Below, in pieces: positions 26,781 through 35,740 of a DNA stretch of 64,000 nt. The notes beneath the pieces are model-generated. The model was given only the letters and a program-made list of their open reading frames with translations, made no database searches and was not told where the DNA came from. Each line of letters starts with the position of its first letter. The first letter of the stretch is position 1. Source of the DNA: Ornithinibacillus californiensis (lineage in GTDB: Bacteria > Bacillota > Bacilli > Bacillales > Amphibacillaceae); NCBI RefSeq assembly GCF_001038485.1, contig NZ_LDUE01000063.1, positions 1-64,000 of the forward strand, given 5' to 3'. The translations under genes and the position numbers were made by a program.

Positions 26781-26815
26781 AAGAATGGATGGTCAAATGA
26801 CCATCCATTCTTTAT
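26781..26815. terminator. Shared bidirectional terminator (pepF / yizD)
   Basis: A 15-base perfect stem (26781-26795 against 26798-26812) followed by TTATT, between the convergent pepF and yizD genes. Confidence 0.88.
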
Positions 26816-26860
26816 TAGTTTAACAACGCTGGCTATTCTTTTGTAGATAAATGAAAAATA

Positions 26861-27040
26861 CTACCTCATACGTCCACGGTATTTATTTCTATGGGTAAAA
26901 GAAAAAAGAGTAAAATATATACAGAAAAATAGTATTGGTAATGTGAAATAAAGTGGGATAAGCTGCATTAACCCAAATAAATTAAGCAAGACCGCAAAAA
27001 AGGTAAGGATAATGAATAGGTATGGAAGTAATTCTCGCAT
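26861..27040 (-). CDS. yizD: Small membrane protein, YizD-like
   Basis: 59 residues, MRELLPYLFIILTFFAVLLN at the start, then a second hydrophobic stretch (about 27-47), and a basic end THRNKYRGRMR. It has a good ribosome site (GGGGGAG, 7 bases before ATG). Position between pepF and spxH, divergent from the RoxS RNA, is where B. subtilis has the small gene yizD; the symbol rests on that synteny and on size. The function is unknown. Confidence 0.7.
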   Translation of the reverse strand: MRELLPYLFIILTFFAVLLNLFGLMQLIPLYFTLPILFFCIYFTLFSFTHRNKYRGRMR

Positions 27041-27116
27041 AAGCTAACTCCCCCTTATACATCAAATCTGTCTATTATATATATATGAACAAGGGTGAAA
27101 TAATAGAAGTGACAAA

Positions 27117-27169
27117 TTTGTGAAATGAAGTACAAACTTATTGCCAAATTATCTTGAGGCTGATATATT
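27117..27169 (+). promoter_or_regulatory. Promoter of the RoxS small RNA with a ResD-like box
   Basis: TTGCCA (27141-27146) and TATATT (27164-27169) are separated by 17 bases, placing the start at about 27176. TTTGTGAAA at 27117-27125 resembles a ResD site (TTTGTGAAT) and a half Rex site; in B. subtilis roxS is controlled by ResD and Rex. Confidence 0.65.
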
Positions 27170-27175
27170 ATATAT

Positions 27176-27297
27176 GTGAGATGAATCACAAACAAAACCC
27201 CTTTGTTTGATCATGAAACTTTCTCCCATCCCCCTTTGTTTTAATACAAAGAAGTGAGAAAAGAAGGATATACGCTGCCCCGTATATCCTTTATTTT
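27176..27297 (+). ncRNA. roxS: RoxS (RsaE) small regulatory RNA
   Basis: About 120 nucleotides with its own promoter and a perfect terminator. The core carries the RsaE hallmarks in order: AATCACAAAC near the 5' end, AACCCCTTTGTTTGA, then TTTCTCCCATCCCCCTTTGT, the C-rich single-stranded regions used to pair with Shine-Dalgarno sequences of target mRNAs. It lies between yizD and spxH, as in B. subtilis. RoxS/RsaE adjusts central metabolism and redox balance in response to NO and NADH in Bacillus and Staphylococcus; I infer the same role here. Confidence 0.9.
27264..27297 (+). terminator. Terminator of RoxS
   Basis: AAGGATATACG (27264-27274) and CGTATATCCTT (27281-27291) form a perfect 11-base stem followed by TATTTTTG. 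Confidence 0.85.
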
Positions 27298-27314
27298 TGT
27301 CAAAAAACAAGAAA

Positions 27315-27350
27315 AACAAGAAAACCAAGGAAATCCTTGGTTTTCTTGTT
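27315..27350 (-). terminator. Terminator of the spxH-yjbI operon
   Basis: A 17-base perfect stem (27315-27331 against 27334-27350). On the minus strand it is followed by a T-rich tract. Confidence 0.88.
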
Positions 27351-27377
27351 TTCTATATAATGTGAATGATTTCGTTA

Positions 27378-28271
27378 TTATTTTTTAATAAATCTCCAGA
27401 ATGATCCATGTTTTGCAGGGATTTTTTCTACAATTTGCTTAAGTTGTAGTTTCTTCATTTCCCGCTCTGCTTTTTCCACCGACCAGTTATATACGACAGA
27501 TACCTCTTTCGTTGCAACTACACCATAACCTTTCACAAATTCCTCTAGCGAAGGATGTTGAGAAGGAATTGGAAGATGGTCAAGCATTTCACTTAATACC
27601 CGTACATAAATCTCGTAAGGATACAGTCCAGAAATTTTAATACCTTGCTCCTCGATATTTCGATGAAAAAAGACCATTGTTGGCATATAATCAATATCCA
27701 TTTCATGGTTTAATCTATAATCCGATTGTAAGGCTTTCTTTGCGGTGACAGAATATAAATCCCTACGAAACTCTTGTAAGTCGAGTTTTGCTGCCTTTGC
27801 GCAATTCAACAAAACAGCTTCATCTGAAATATCCAGCTTTTTAAGGAATAAACTTTCTTGTACTTTTCGTAAGAATACCTTTCCATAACGTATACCTTGA
27901 AACTCGGCAGCCTTTATGGCTAAATAGGCTTTCTTAGGTGAGTGAATCGGATTCTCTAGCCATAAGTCACCATCACAGCTCATACCAGTTCTGGAAGCGG
28001 TACGTTCCCATATTTCTCGAAGTTTTCTTGGTTGGTTAAAGTCATCATGGTTAAGTGGTTTAGAAGAACCAGAAATAATTGGTCTTATGGTAAACAAACG
28101 TCCATATTCAATTGATAGCTTTTTTAAATACGGCTCAAGTGACCAGCATTCCGGGCACATCGGGTCGATAAATACATAAATTTCAATTGGCTTTTTAACA
28201 GTATCGCAACTATATTCGGACGATGTGTTTGCTCTCTGTGAGCTAGCTAGCTCAAGTAGTTCCCAACTCAC
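27378..28271 (-). CDS. spxH: ClpXP adaptor SpxH (YjbH), DsbA-like
   Basis: 297 residues with a DsbA-like thioredoxin fold: [18 protein letters not shown] carries the CxxC (CPEC) characteristic of Yjb[10 protein letters not shown] is the cis-Pro region. The C-terminal part is a winged-helix-like segment. SpxH binds Spx and delivers it to ClpXP; target spx is encoded upstream in the same block. GTG start after AAAGGAG. It is 21 bases downstream of yjbI in one operon. Confidence 0.94.
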   Translation of the reverse strand: MSWELLELASSQRANTSSEYSCDTVKKPIEIYVFIDPMCPECWSLEPYLKKLSIEYGRLFTIRPIISGSSKPLNHDDFNQPRKLREIWERTASRTGMSCDGDLWLENPIHSPKKAYLAIKAAEFQGIRYGKVFLRKVQESLFLKKLDISDEAVLLNCAKAAKLDLQEFRRDLYSVTAKKALQSDYRLNHEMDIDYMPTMVFFHRNIEEQGIKISGLYPYEIYVRVLSEMLDHLPIPSQHPSLEEFVKGYGVVATKEVSVVYNWSVEKAEREMKKLQLKQIVEKIPAKHGSFWRFIKK

Positions 28272-28292
28272 ATCGATTCTCCTTTCTTTGGT

Positions 28293-28673
28293 TCATGGTT
28301 CAGGTGTATTCATCATATGATTGGCTGTCATGGTCAACCTTTCAAATATAGCTGTTCGGTATGGTTCTTCAATTCGTGCTTCTTCTAATGCTGCTTCCAT
28401 GCACTCTAACCAAGCATCTCTTCTAGATGGGGTAATTTCAAACGGTAGGTGTCTTCGTCTCATCATGGGATGTCCACGTTCTTCGGTATAAAGTGGTGGA
28501 CCACCGAAAAACTGAGTTAAAAATAAACTCTGCTTTCTTGCAGTCTCTGATAAATCCTCGGGAAAGATAGGTATTAACTTAGGATGGCTTCCAACACGTT
28601 TATAAAATGCCTGGACAAGTCTCTCAATTGTTTCAAATCCACCTATTGCCTCATATATTGAACGATGATTCAC
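28293..28673 (-). CDS. yjbI: Truncated haemoglobin YjbI (group II)
   Basis: 126 residues. 2/2 globin: YEAIGGFETIERLVQAFYKRV at the start, FFGGPPLYTEERGHPMMRRRHLPF with the proximal His, and WLECMEAAL at the end. The FFGGP and RRRHLPF motifs identify group II globins. Binds haem and O2/NO in the cytoplasm. GTG start 10 bases behind AAGGAG. First gene of the operon with spxH, as in other Bacilli. Confidence 0.94.
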   Translation of the reverse strand: MNHRSIYEAIGGFETIERLVQAFYKRVGSHPKLIPIFPEDLSETARKQSLFLTQFFGGPPLYTEERGHPMMRRRHLPFEITPSRRDAWLECMEAALEEARIEEPYRTAIFERLTMTANHMMNTPEP

Positions 28674-28750
28674 GATAAATTGACTCCTTCATAATTGTGT
28701 CTATATTGTAGCAACAAAAATTGACGTTGGGCAAATAATCTGATTATCTA

Positions 28751-29320
28751 TCAGTTCTCTAGACTTTGAAAGAAGCGAGCAATCTTGTTAGGAGTGTCTT
28801 TTTTATCGATTCCAAAGGTATGAAGTATGGTATCCATAGCTTTTAATCCAGACTCTTTGTCAGTTGCCTCTATTTCTAGTTCATAATCTTCCTGATCATG
28901 ATATTTACTATGATCAAGGACGTAGATTATTCCTTTTTCTTTATATTCTCTACGAGTAGTTTGAAGACTTCCATAGTACTGCAAGTCTGATACTTCAATT
29001 CCCATATTATTTAATTGTTTGGTTGTATATTCTTTCGGAATGGGATTACCATTCATCCATTCTCTAGCTTCTTCGTCAGTTAATTCATCATGTGTTTCCA
29101 ATAACCCGTCCTGATAAGGTTGCTTTAATGTTAATTGATACATATCCTTCTTTTTTCTAATACGTAATGCAGAGCCAAGTGTTCGAAGTCTTAAATCGGG
29201 TGTTTCGAAATAATAATTGATTTGCTCCTGACCATTAGGGAATGGGAGCTTCGTTAAAAGGAACTCATACTCCTTTTTTGTTAGTAGGTTTTTAAACTCA
29301 ATTTCTATCTCTTGTGCCAT
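28751..29320 (-). CDS. yjbK: CYTH-domain triphosphate-binding protein YjbK
   Basis: 189 residues. CYTH (triphosphate tunnel) fold: the EIEIEFKNLLT signature (ExExK at residues 4-8), LRTLGSALRIRKKKDMYQLTLKQP with the basic strands, YVLDHSKYHDQEDYELEIEA with metal-binding acidic residues. Members hydrolyse inorganic or nucleoside triphosphates; the substrate here is unknown. AGGAGG before ATG. Divergent from relQ. Confidence 0.92.
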   Translation of the reverse strand: MAQEIEIEFKNLLTKKEYEFLLTKLPFPNGQEQINYYFETPDLRLRTLGSALRIRKKKDMYQLTLKQPYQDGLLETHDELTDEEAREWMNGNPIPKEYTTKQLNNMGIEVSDLQYYGSLQTTRREYKEKGIIYVLDHSKYHDQEDYELEIEATDKESGLKAMDTILHTFGIDKKDTPNKIARFFQSLEN

Positions 29321-29447
29321 GATGTTCCTCCTACTTCCTATTAATTACATTGATTATGGCTAATCTGAAGTAAATATGCAAAGAATATCTATTTACTTTG
29401 TGTTAAAATAAAGACGAATTATGTCTATAGTCACAGGTGGTGTTTAT

Positions 29448-30056
29448 ATGAATTGGGAAGCAATACTTGCACCATATTCACAAGTTGTAGAAGAACTAAA
29501 AGTAAAGCTAAAAGGAATGCGCCGACAGTTTGAATATGAAGCTAGGCATTCACCAATAGAATTCATTACAGGTCGTGTTAAACCTGTTCAAAGTATTTTA
29601 GAAAAAGCGGAAAAGAGAAAAATTCCATTTGATCGAATCGAAGAAGATATTCAAGATATTGCAGGTCTTCGAGTAGTTTGTCAATTTGTTGATGATATTT
29701 ATACCGTTGTTGACATGTTAAGGTCAAGAAAGGATTTTAAAATTATCGAAGAGAAGGATTATCTATCAGAGAAGAAGGCGAGTGGTTATCGTTCATTTCA
29801 TATGATAATTGAATATCCAGTAGAGACGATACACGGCAACAAAGTGGTTATGGCAGAATTGCAGATTCGGACGATGGCCATGAACTTTTGGGCTACGAAT
29901 GAGCACTCGCTAAATTATAAGTACAAGGGAAGGATCCCGGTAGATATTAAGAAAAGGTTGCAACGTGCTGCAGAGGCAGCCTTTAAGCTGGATGAGGAAA
30001 TGTCAAAAATAAAAACAGAAATACAAGAAGCTCAACGGATTTTTCATCGAAAATAA
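29448..30056 (+). CDS. relQ: Small alarmone synthetase RelQ (SAS1, YjbM)
   Basis: 202 residues from the ATG at 29448, which follows a GGTGG site; the ATG at 29421 is upstream of it and the family starts with xWExxLxPY. It makes (p)ppGpp from ATP and GTP/GDP: HSPIEFITGRVKPVQSILEKA, DIAGLRVVCQFVDDIY, SGYRSFHMIIEYP, AELQIRTMAMNFWATNEHSLNYKY are all synthetase motifs. No hydrolase domain, as expected. Probably co-transcribed with nadK and rluD. Confidence 0.95.
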   Translation: MNWEAILAPYSQVVEELKVKLKGMRRQFEYEARHSPIEFITGRVKPVQSILEKAEKRKIPFDRIEEDIQDIAGLRVVCQFVDDIYTVVDMLRSRKDFKIIEEKDYLSEKKASGYRSFHMIIEYPVETIHGNKVVMAELQIRTMAMNFWATNEHSLNYKYKGRIPVDIKKRLQRAAEAAFKLDEEMSKIKTEIQEAQRIFHRK

Positions 30057-30082
30057 TCGAGTAGTATAGGGAGGGTTTAACG

Positions 30083-30883
30083 TTGAAGTTTAAAATAATT
30101 TCCAAGGGAGACGAACGATCAAATAAAATTAAAGTGAAGATGAAGCAGCATTTAATTGATTTTGATCTGATTTATGATAGAGCAGAACCAGATTTGGTAA
30201 TCTCTGTTGGGGGAGATGGAACTTTTCTAGAGGCTTTTCATCGATATAATCATCGTCTGAGTGAAACAGCATTTATCGGAATACATACAGGTCATCTAGG
30301 ATTCTACGCAGATTACGTACCCGAGGAACTGGAAAAATTAGTTATTGAGATAGCGAAAACACCATATCAAATCGTGGAATATCCATTATTAGAAGTTATT
30401 ATCCGTTCGAAGACAGGGAATAAGGTAGATACTTACCTAGCACTGAATGAGGCAACCATTAAAACGCCGGAAAGTTCGGTTGTTTTTGATGTTGAAATCC
30501 GCGGGGAACGCTTTGAAACATTCCGTGGGGATGGCTTATGTATCTCAACACCTTCCGGAAGTACGGCATACAATAAAGCATTGGGCGGTGGAATCTTACA
30601 CCCGTCACTCGAAGCAATTCAATTAACAGAAATGGCTTCTATCAATAACCGAGTATTTCGAACGATCGGCTCTCCTTTAATTTTACCAAAGCACCATACC
30701 TGTTTATTAAAGCCGATTGTCGATCGAAGCTTTTTTATTACGATTGATCATAATACACATAATTATACAAATGTGAAATCCATTCAATGCAGAGTTGCGA
30801 AGGAAAGAATCCGTTTTGCAAGGTTTAGACCATTTCCTTTCTGGAATAGAGTAAGGGACTCATTTATTAATGATAATAATTAG
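30083..30883 (+). CDS. nadK: NAD kinase
   Basis: 266 residues. Phosphorylates NAD to [21 protein letters not shown] is the GGDG motif, [15 protein letters not shown] and [12 protein letters not shown] follow, and [23 protein letters not shown] is the second conserved block. TTG start 8 bases after GGGAGGG. It lies 26 bases after relQ and 18 before rluD in the same direction. Confidence 0.96.
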   Translation: MKFKIISKGDERSNKIKVKMKQHLIDFDLIYDRAEPDLVISVGGDGTFLEAFHRYNHRLSETAFIGIHTGHLGFYADYVPEELEKLVIEIAKTPYQIVEYPLLEVIIRSKTGNKVDTYLALNEATIKTPESSVVFDVEIRGERFETFRGDGLCISTPSGSTAYNKALGGGILHPSLEAIQLTEMASINNRVFRTIGSPLILPKHHTCLLKPIVDRSFFITIDHNTHNYTNVKSIQCRVAKERIRFARFRPFPFWNRVRDSFINDNN

Positions 30884-30901
30884 TGATTAGGTGAAATATT
30901 G

Positions 30902-31780
30902 ATGGAGTGGATCATTCAGAAAGAATCAGAAGGTTTATTTTTACGAGATTTCTTACGTAACGAGCAAGGCTTTTCTAGACGTATCTTGAAAAGCCTTATT
31001 TATGATGGTGGAAAAATACTCGTCAATGAGAAAATTGTAAGATTGAGTTACATATTAAAAGCTGGTGATATAGTTGCAGTGGAATTCGCAGAAGAATTAA
31101 AAGGGACTTATATGCAAGCGGAGGAAATTCCAATAGATATAGTCTATGAAGATGATTCATTAGTGGTTATTAACAAGCAAGCAGGAATAGCGACTATCCC
31201 TTCCCATCATCATCAAGGGGGAACAATAGCTAACGGGGTATTATGGCATTATCAAAAATATAATATACCATATACTGTGCACGTTGTTACGAGGCTAGAC
31301 AGAGATACGTCAGGACTACTATTAATTGCGAAGCACCGATATAGTCATTCCCTATTATCTGCCTCACAACAACAAGGAAAAGTGAAACGGAAATATTATG
31401 CTATTATTGAAGGAACAATTAACCCCAAACAAGGAATTATTGATGCAAATATTGGGAGAAAAGAAGATTCAATTATAGAGAGAATGGTAAGAGAAGATGG
31501 ACAAAGAGCAATTACACATTATGAAATGCTGAAAGAAACATCCAGTTATTCTTTGTTAGCTGTTCAGCTAGAAACTGGGAGAACACATCAAATTCGAGTT
31601 CATTTCTCTCATCTAGGCCACCCATTGGTCGGTGATGACCTATATTGTGGAAAGAAGGATGTCATTCAACGTCACGCCTTACATTGCTATTCTCTAACTT
31701 TTGAACACCCTAAAACAAAAGAAGAGATGACGCTTCACGCACCTTTACCAGAGGATATGAAGAAGATCCTTTCTGACTAG
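30902..31780 (+). CDS. RluD-family 23S rRNA pseudouridine synthase (YjbO)
   Basis: 292 residues. An S4-like N-terminal domain (FLRDFLRNEQGFSRRILKSLI ... VLNEKIV-like) precedes the catalytic domain, with VTRLDRDTSGLLLIAKH carrying the catalytic Asp, and ETGRTHQIRVHFSHLGHPLVGDDLY. Converts uridine to pseudouridine in rRNA. The ATG at 30902 is preferred to the TTG one codon earlier. The 3' end is part of the convergent terminator with prpE. Confidence 0.92.
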   Translation: MEWIIQKESEGLFLRDFLRNEQGFSRRILKSLIYDGGKILVNEKIVRLSYILKAGDIVAVEFAEELKGTYMQAEEIPIDIVYEDDSLVVINKQAGIATIPSHHHQGGTIANGVLWHYQKYNIPYTVHVVTRLDRDTSGLLLIAKHRYSHSLLSASQQQGKVKRKYYAIIEGTINPKQGIIDANIGRKEDSIIERMVREDGQRAITHYEMLKETSSYSLLAVQLETGRTHQIRVHFSHLGHPLVGDDLYCGKKDVIQRHALHCYSLTFEHPKTKEEMTLHAPLPEDMKKILSD

Positions 31781-31812
31781 AAACGAACTAGTCTGGAAAG
31801 GATCTAAATTTT
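31764..31812. terminator. Convergent terminator overlapping the ends of rluD and prpE
   Basis: AGATCCTTTC-TGACTAG (31764-31780) pairs with CTAGTC-TGGAAAGGATCT (31788-31805). The stem contains both stop codons; AAATTTTTCTT follows on the plus strand. Confidence 0.75.
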
Positions 31813-32531
31813 TCTTCGTTAAAAGGTTGTTCAGACAAAACAGAGACCGTAGTTTCTTCTGGTAGTCTAAAAGCAGTTAATTTATTTCCAAACACACAAC
31901 CAGTGTCGATATTGATTGATTTGTTTACAATACGTGGATTTAAGACTGGAGTATGTCCGTAAACTATCCAGGTATCCCCATGGTAGGATTGAGCCCAGTC
32001 TCTTCGTATTGGTTTTCCTGACTCATCAAACTCACCTGTAATGTCTCCATACAATACAAAGGTCTTTACCTTATTATCGTGACGACCTATATAAGAACTT
32101 TTTATTCCAGCATGTGCAACAACGGCATTTACCTCTGGAAATTCCAGGTATAAAGGTGCTCCTTCGTATAGTTCCATAAACTGTTGACGTATTTTCGCCT
32201 GCTGTTTATTATCTAAAGACTCAAACTCAGCTACAGTAGTTTCTAGACCATGTTGCTGTTTAACTTTATTGCCTAGGAAGAAACGATATAGCTTGTTACA
32301 GTGATTTCCTGGTACGTATTTTGCTTTTTCTAGTTTGACTACCATTTCATATACGAGTTGAATCACTTTAAGAGACTCAGGACCGCGATCTGTTAAGTCA
32401 CCAACAAATACAGGAATTCTCCCATCTGGGTGAACATAAATACTTTCTTCTTTTTCATAGCCTAATTCCATAAATAACGAACAGAGCTCTTCAAAACAGC
32501 CGTGGACATCTCCAATCACATCTATCTTCAA
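31788..32531 (-). CDS. prpE: Bis(5'-nucleosyl)-tetraphosphatase PrpE
   Basis: 247 residues. Metallophosphatase: [13 protein letters not shown] (first metal motif GDxHG), [12 protein letters not shown] (GDxxDRG), VPGNHCNKL (GNHD-type), and a C-terminal GHTPV. Cleaves diadenosine tetraphosphate asymmetrically in the family. The TTG at 32531 sits 6 bases behind GAGGTG, so the GTG at 32540, inside that site, is rejected. It follows the rodA-type gene after a hairpin. Confidence 0.9.
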   Translation of the reverse strand: MKIDVIGDVHGCFEELCSLFMELGYEKEESIYVHPDGRIPVFVGDLTDRGPESLKVIQLVYEMVVKLEKAKYVPGNHCNKLYRFFLGNKVKQQHGLETTVAEFESLDNKQQAKIRQQFMELYEGAPLYLEFPEVNAVVAHAGIKSSYIGRHDNKVKTFVLYGDITGEFDESGKPIRRDWAQSYHGDTWIVYGHTPVLNPRIVNKSINIDTGCVFGNKLTAFRLPEETTVSVLSEQPFNEEKFRSFPD

Positions 32532-32556
32532 TTTTTTCACCTCACAAATAAAAGGA

Positions 32557-32586
32557 AAGCGAGAATAGTTTTTGCTATTCTCGCTT
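32557..32586 (-). terminator. Terminator of the FtsW/RodA gene
   Basis: AAGCGAGAATAG and CTATTCTCGCTT pair perfectly over 12 bases directly at the stop of the gene. Confidence 0.75.
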
Positions 32587-33754
32587 ATTCAAACATATAT
32601 TTTTTCGTTCGAGAATGTATATTTAATACAATCCCAATTGCAATGAGATATGTTAAGGTCGAGCTACCACCATAGCTTAAAAAAGGAAGCGGAAGTCCAG
32701 TTATCGGAAGTAATTGAATTGACATACCGATATTTTGGAAGATTTGATATGTGAACATACCAACAATTCCCGTTACGATAAAGCTACCATAGCTATCATT
32801 GCTTTGAATGGCAATATGGATAAGGCGGTAAAGTAACAGGAAGAATAATGTTACTACAATACTTGAGCCTATAAAACCAAATTGTTCAGCGACCGCTGTG
32901 AAAATCATATCTGTATGCCGTTCTGGGACATTTACTTGCATTGCTTCGATACCTTTACCGAATAACTGTCCGGAGCCTATTGCCATCATAGCCCGAATTA
33001 GTTGGTAACCTGAGTCAGAATATTGTTCTGGATAAAACCAACCATAAAAACGACTAGATACATGCTGAAATACGCCTTCTTGTAAATAAACAGCAATGGA
33101 ATCTGGAAAAAGAAAATATGCTGCAATGATCAATCCGATTACACCTAGTGCAATGGAGACAATACTGAGTATCAGTCTCCAGCTAATACCAGAAACAAGT
33201 ATCATGGCAGCGGTGATTGCAGCTAGTACTAGGAAACTACCTAAGTCAGGTTGTACTGCTATTAGTGCCATTGGTGGGAAGGATAGAGCAATAATTTTCC
33301 CCAATAGCCATAAGTCACTTTTAACAGTTTGTTTTACATACTTTTGATTATGAAAATACATAACATGTGCCAGTGTTAAAACTAGTATTACTTTCATTAT
33401 TTCAGCAGGTTGAAAAGTTCCCAGTACTGGCACTTTAAACCAACTGACAGCATTATTTACTTCATGGATAATTGGGCCTGGGAACCTGAAAAACAACATC
33501 AGTAACATCGTCAAACCAGTACCGTATAATATCCAAGTTAGTTGCCTAAAACGGTCATAATCAATGAGCATAATTAAGGCAATTAATATTCCTCCGCCGA
33601 AATACCATACAATCTGCTTTAATAAGAAGTTTTGGTTTGCATATTTAGCTGGAAGGGTTGGTTCTACTGTGTTAATCGTAAATATACTAACAATCCCCAA
33701 CAGTATTACGATTGAAATTAATGTATAATCAATGTTATTTTTATTAGTATTCAT
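32585..33754 (-). CDS. FtsW/RodA/SpoVE-family peptidoglycan glycosyltransferase
   Basis: 389 residues, about 10 membrane segments. SEDS-family hallmarks: [13 protein letters not shown] (the conserved PAE/K motif), [11 protein letters not shown] with the catalytic-loop Asp region (QPDLG), [32 protein letters not shown], and [11 protein letters not shown] near the end. Polymerises lipid II for elongation or sporulation. It is closer to RodA than FtsW ([12 protein letters not shown] start, [17 protein letters not shown]). No partner PBP is adjacent. Confidence 0.92.
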   Translation of the reverse strand: MNTNKNNIDYTLISIVILLGIVSIFTINTVEPTLPAKYANQNFLLKQIVWYFGGGILIALIMLIDYDRFRQLTWILYGTGLTMLLMLFFRFPGPIIHEVNNAVSWFKVPVLGTFQPAEIMKVILVLTLAHVMYFHNQKYVKQTVKSDLWLLGKIIALSFPPMALIAVQPDLGSFLVLAAITAAMILVSGISWRLILSIVSIALGVIGLIIAAYFLFPDSIAVYLQEGVFQHVSSRFYGWFYPEQYSDSGYQLIRAMMAIGSGQLFGKGIEAMQVNVPERHTDMIFTAVAEQFGFIGSSIVVTLFFLLLYRLIHIAIQSNDSYGSFIVTGIVGMFTYQIFQNIGMSIQLLPITGLPLPFLSYGGSSTLTYLIAIGIVLNIHSRTKKYMFE

Positions 33755-33907
33755 GTCAGAGTCCTAACTTTCTTTATGATTCTTTCTTCTAATTAAGTTT
33801 ACACGAAATCAACTGTTTTTTTAAGCATTATATTATTATACCATCTTTCCTATGTTAGATGAACTACGTTTAAGGGTATGGTATAACTATAAAAAGGGGG
33901 GTGCACC

Positions 33908-35269
33908 ATGGAAAATCAAGAAGAAATGAAAGTAGAATTATTTGAAAAAATAACCCAATATTTGGAGAACCAGGACATTGAGCGATTTAGAGATTATTTC
34001 TTGGACATGCATCCTTATGATCAAGCTTTGTTTTTCATGGAAGTAGAAGCAAATGTTCGAATGTTAATTTATAGCTACCTATCGCCTGAAGAGGCTGCAG
34101 CCATGATGGAGCATATTGAACTTGATGACATCCAGCCATTTTTCACAGAAATGGATCCAACCTTTGCTTCGATGGTATTTGCAGAGATGGCAACGGATGA
34201 TGCGGTTGATATTCTAAATGAAATGGACAAGGATAAGGTCGTTAGCTTTTTAACCATCATGGATGATGAAGACGCTGAGGATATTAAGGATCTTCTGCAC
34301 TATGAAGAGAAAACCGCCGGAAGTATTATGACGACTGAATTTATTTCAGTCTTTAAAACGCAAACAGTAAAAGAGACAATGGTCCAACTAAAACAGGAGG
34401 GGCCAGATGCGGAAACAATCTATTACTTATATGTTGTGGATGAAGATAAAAGATTAGCAGGTGTACTTTCCTTGAGAGATCTAATTATCTCAGAGGATGA
34501 TGCGAAGATAGAAAGTATTATGAATGAAAAGGTCTTTCATGTTTCCGTTGCTGAGGATCAAGAAGAAGTAGCCAAAAACATGCGTGATTACGACTTTCTT
34601 GCTGTTCCAGTAGTCGACTTTCAACAGCATCTATTAGGAATTATTACAGTTGATGATATTCTAGATGTTATGGAAGAAGAGGCAAGCGAAGATTTTTCTA
34701 AACTCGCTGGTATTACAGATGGGGAACGACGCGATACAAGTCCCTTAATTGCAGCGAAAAAACGATTGCCATGGTTAATTATATTATTATTCTTAGGTCT
34801 TTTAACTGCGAGTTTAATCGGTCAGTTTGAGGACACGTTAAATAAGGTAACTGTACTCTCTATTTTCATCCCATTAATTGCTGGAATGGCTGGAAATACA
34901 GGTACACAAGCGCTTGCAGTTGCTGTCCGGGGACTTGCTACAGGTGAGTATGGTGATACTGGAAAGTTAAAATTGATATTAAGAGAAGCCGGGACAGGAC
35001 TAATAACAGGAACTGTATGTGGAATAATTATCTCTGTAGTTATTTTCTTATGGCAAGATAATTTGTATTTAGGACTTCTTGTAGGGTTGTCTATCATGGC
35101 TACGCTAGTAATTGCAACCCTTGCCGGTTCACTAATACCGATACTAATGCATCGATTAAAAATTGATCCAGCAGTAGCGTCAGGTCCATTTATTACTACT
35201 ATTAATGATATTATTTCTGTATTGATTTATTTTGGTCTGGCTACAACGTTTATGAGTTTACTAATATAG
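33908..35269 (+). CDS. mgtE: Magnesium transporter MgtE
   Basis: 453 residues. N-terminal MgtE domain (about 20-130), two CBS domains (AGSIMTTEFISVFKTQTVKE and IESIMNEKVFHVS), plug helix, then five membrane segments with the pore sequence PLIAGMAGNTGTQALAVAVRGL. Mg-gated Mg2+ channel. AAAGGGGGG before ATG. I looked for an M-box Mg riboswitch upstream and did not find one in the 150-base gap. Confidence 0.96.
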   Translation: MENQEEMKVELFEKITQYLENQDIERFRDYFLDMHPYDQALFFMEVEANVRMLIYSYLSPEEAAAMMEHIELDDIQPFFTEMDPTFASMVFAEMATDDAVDILNEMDKDKVVSFLTIMDDEDAEDIKDLLHYEEKTAGSIMTTEFISVFKTQTVKETMVQLKQEGPDAETIYYLYVVDEDKRLAGVLSLRDLIISEDDAKIESIMNEKVFHVSVAEDQEEVAKNMRDYDFLAVPVVDFQQHLLGIITVDDILDVMEEEASEDFSKLAGITDGERRDTSPLIAAKKRLPWLIILLFLGLLTASLIGQFEDTLNKVTVLSIFIPLIAGMAGNTGTQALAVAVRGLATGEYGDTGKLKLILREAGTGLITGTVCGIIISVVIFLWQDNLYLGLLVGLSIMATLVIATLAGSLIPILMHRLKIDPAVASGPFITTINDIISVLIYFGLATTFMSLLI

Positions 35270-35277
35270 GATTTGGA

Positions 35278-35308
35278 AAGCAGGGGAATAGCCTCCTGCT
35301 TTTTTTTA
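35278..35308 (+). terminator. Terminator of mgtE
   Basis: AGCAGG (35279-35284) and CCTGCT (35295-35300) followed by eight T. Confidence 0.8.
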
Positions 35309-35342
35309 ATTGAACTTGATTCAATTTACATAGGTGAGGTTT

Positions 35343-35600
35343 ATAAACTTTAACTCATCAGTAAAATTGCATTGAGTTAACGAATAGAAGTTGTTTAATC
35401 GTAAACTTATTAGAAGATTGGCTTTGAGTTAACGAATAGAAGGTGTCTAATCTTTAACTCATTAGGAGATTCGCTTTGAGTTGACGAATAGAAGGTGTCT
35501 AATCTTTAACTCATTAGGAGATTCGCTTTGAATTGACGAATAGAGGTTGTCTAATCGTTAACTCATTAGGAAACTCGCATTAAGTTGACGAATAAAGGCA
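35343..35600. repeat. Array of 52-bp tandem repeats, each an imperfect dyad
   Basis: Copies begin at 35373, 35425, 35477, 35529 and 35581, exactly 52 bases apart, with a half copy on the left (35343-35372) and a partial last copy. The unit reads TGAGTTAACGAATAGAAGG...CTTTAACTCATTAGGAGATTCGCTT. The second and third copies differ by one base. GAGTTAA and TTAACTC within each unit can pair into a hairpin. No coding potential, no unique spacers. Confidence 0.88.
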
Positions 35601-35699
35601 CTTATTCAATCATTCACTAACATCACTCTGCATCATGCTCCATTCAATTTCCACATAATCCTCTCCCATAGGCATATAACACAATTCAATACACCAGTT

Positions 35700-35708
35700 C
35701 ATATAATA
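35700..35708 (+). promoter_or_regulatory. Sigma-K-like -10 element for cotO
   Basis: CATATAATA fits the sigma-K -10 consensus CATANNNTA. An AC lies 17 bases upstream (35681-35682). It sits 32 bases ahead of the cotO start, as expected for a late mother-cell coat gene. Confidence 0.5.
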
Positions 35709-35740
35709 AGTTGAGAATGAATGAGAAAGGGGTTAAAAAC

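Noticed and set aside
33755-33907. M-box Mg riboswitch ahead of mgtE
   Set aside because: The gap is short and shows no conserved M-box elements or terminator hairpin.
35343-35600. Possible CRISPR array
   Set aside because: The 52-bp units are contiguous and near-identical throughout; there are no unique spacers and no cas genes.
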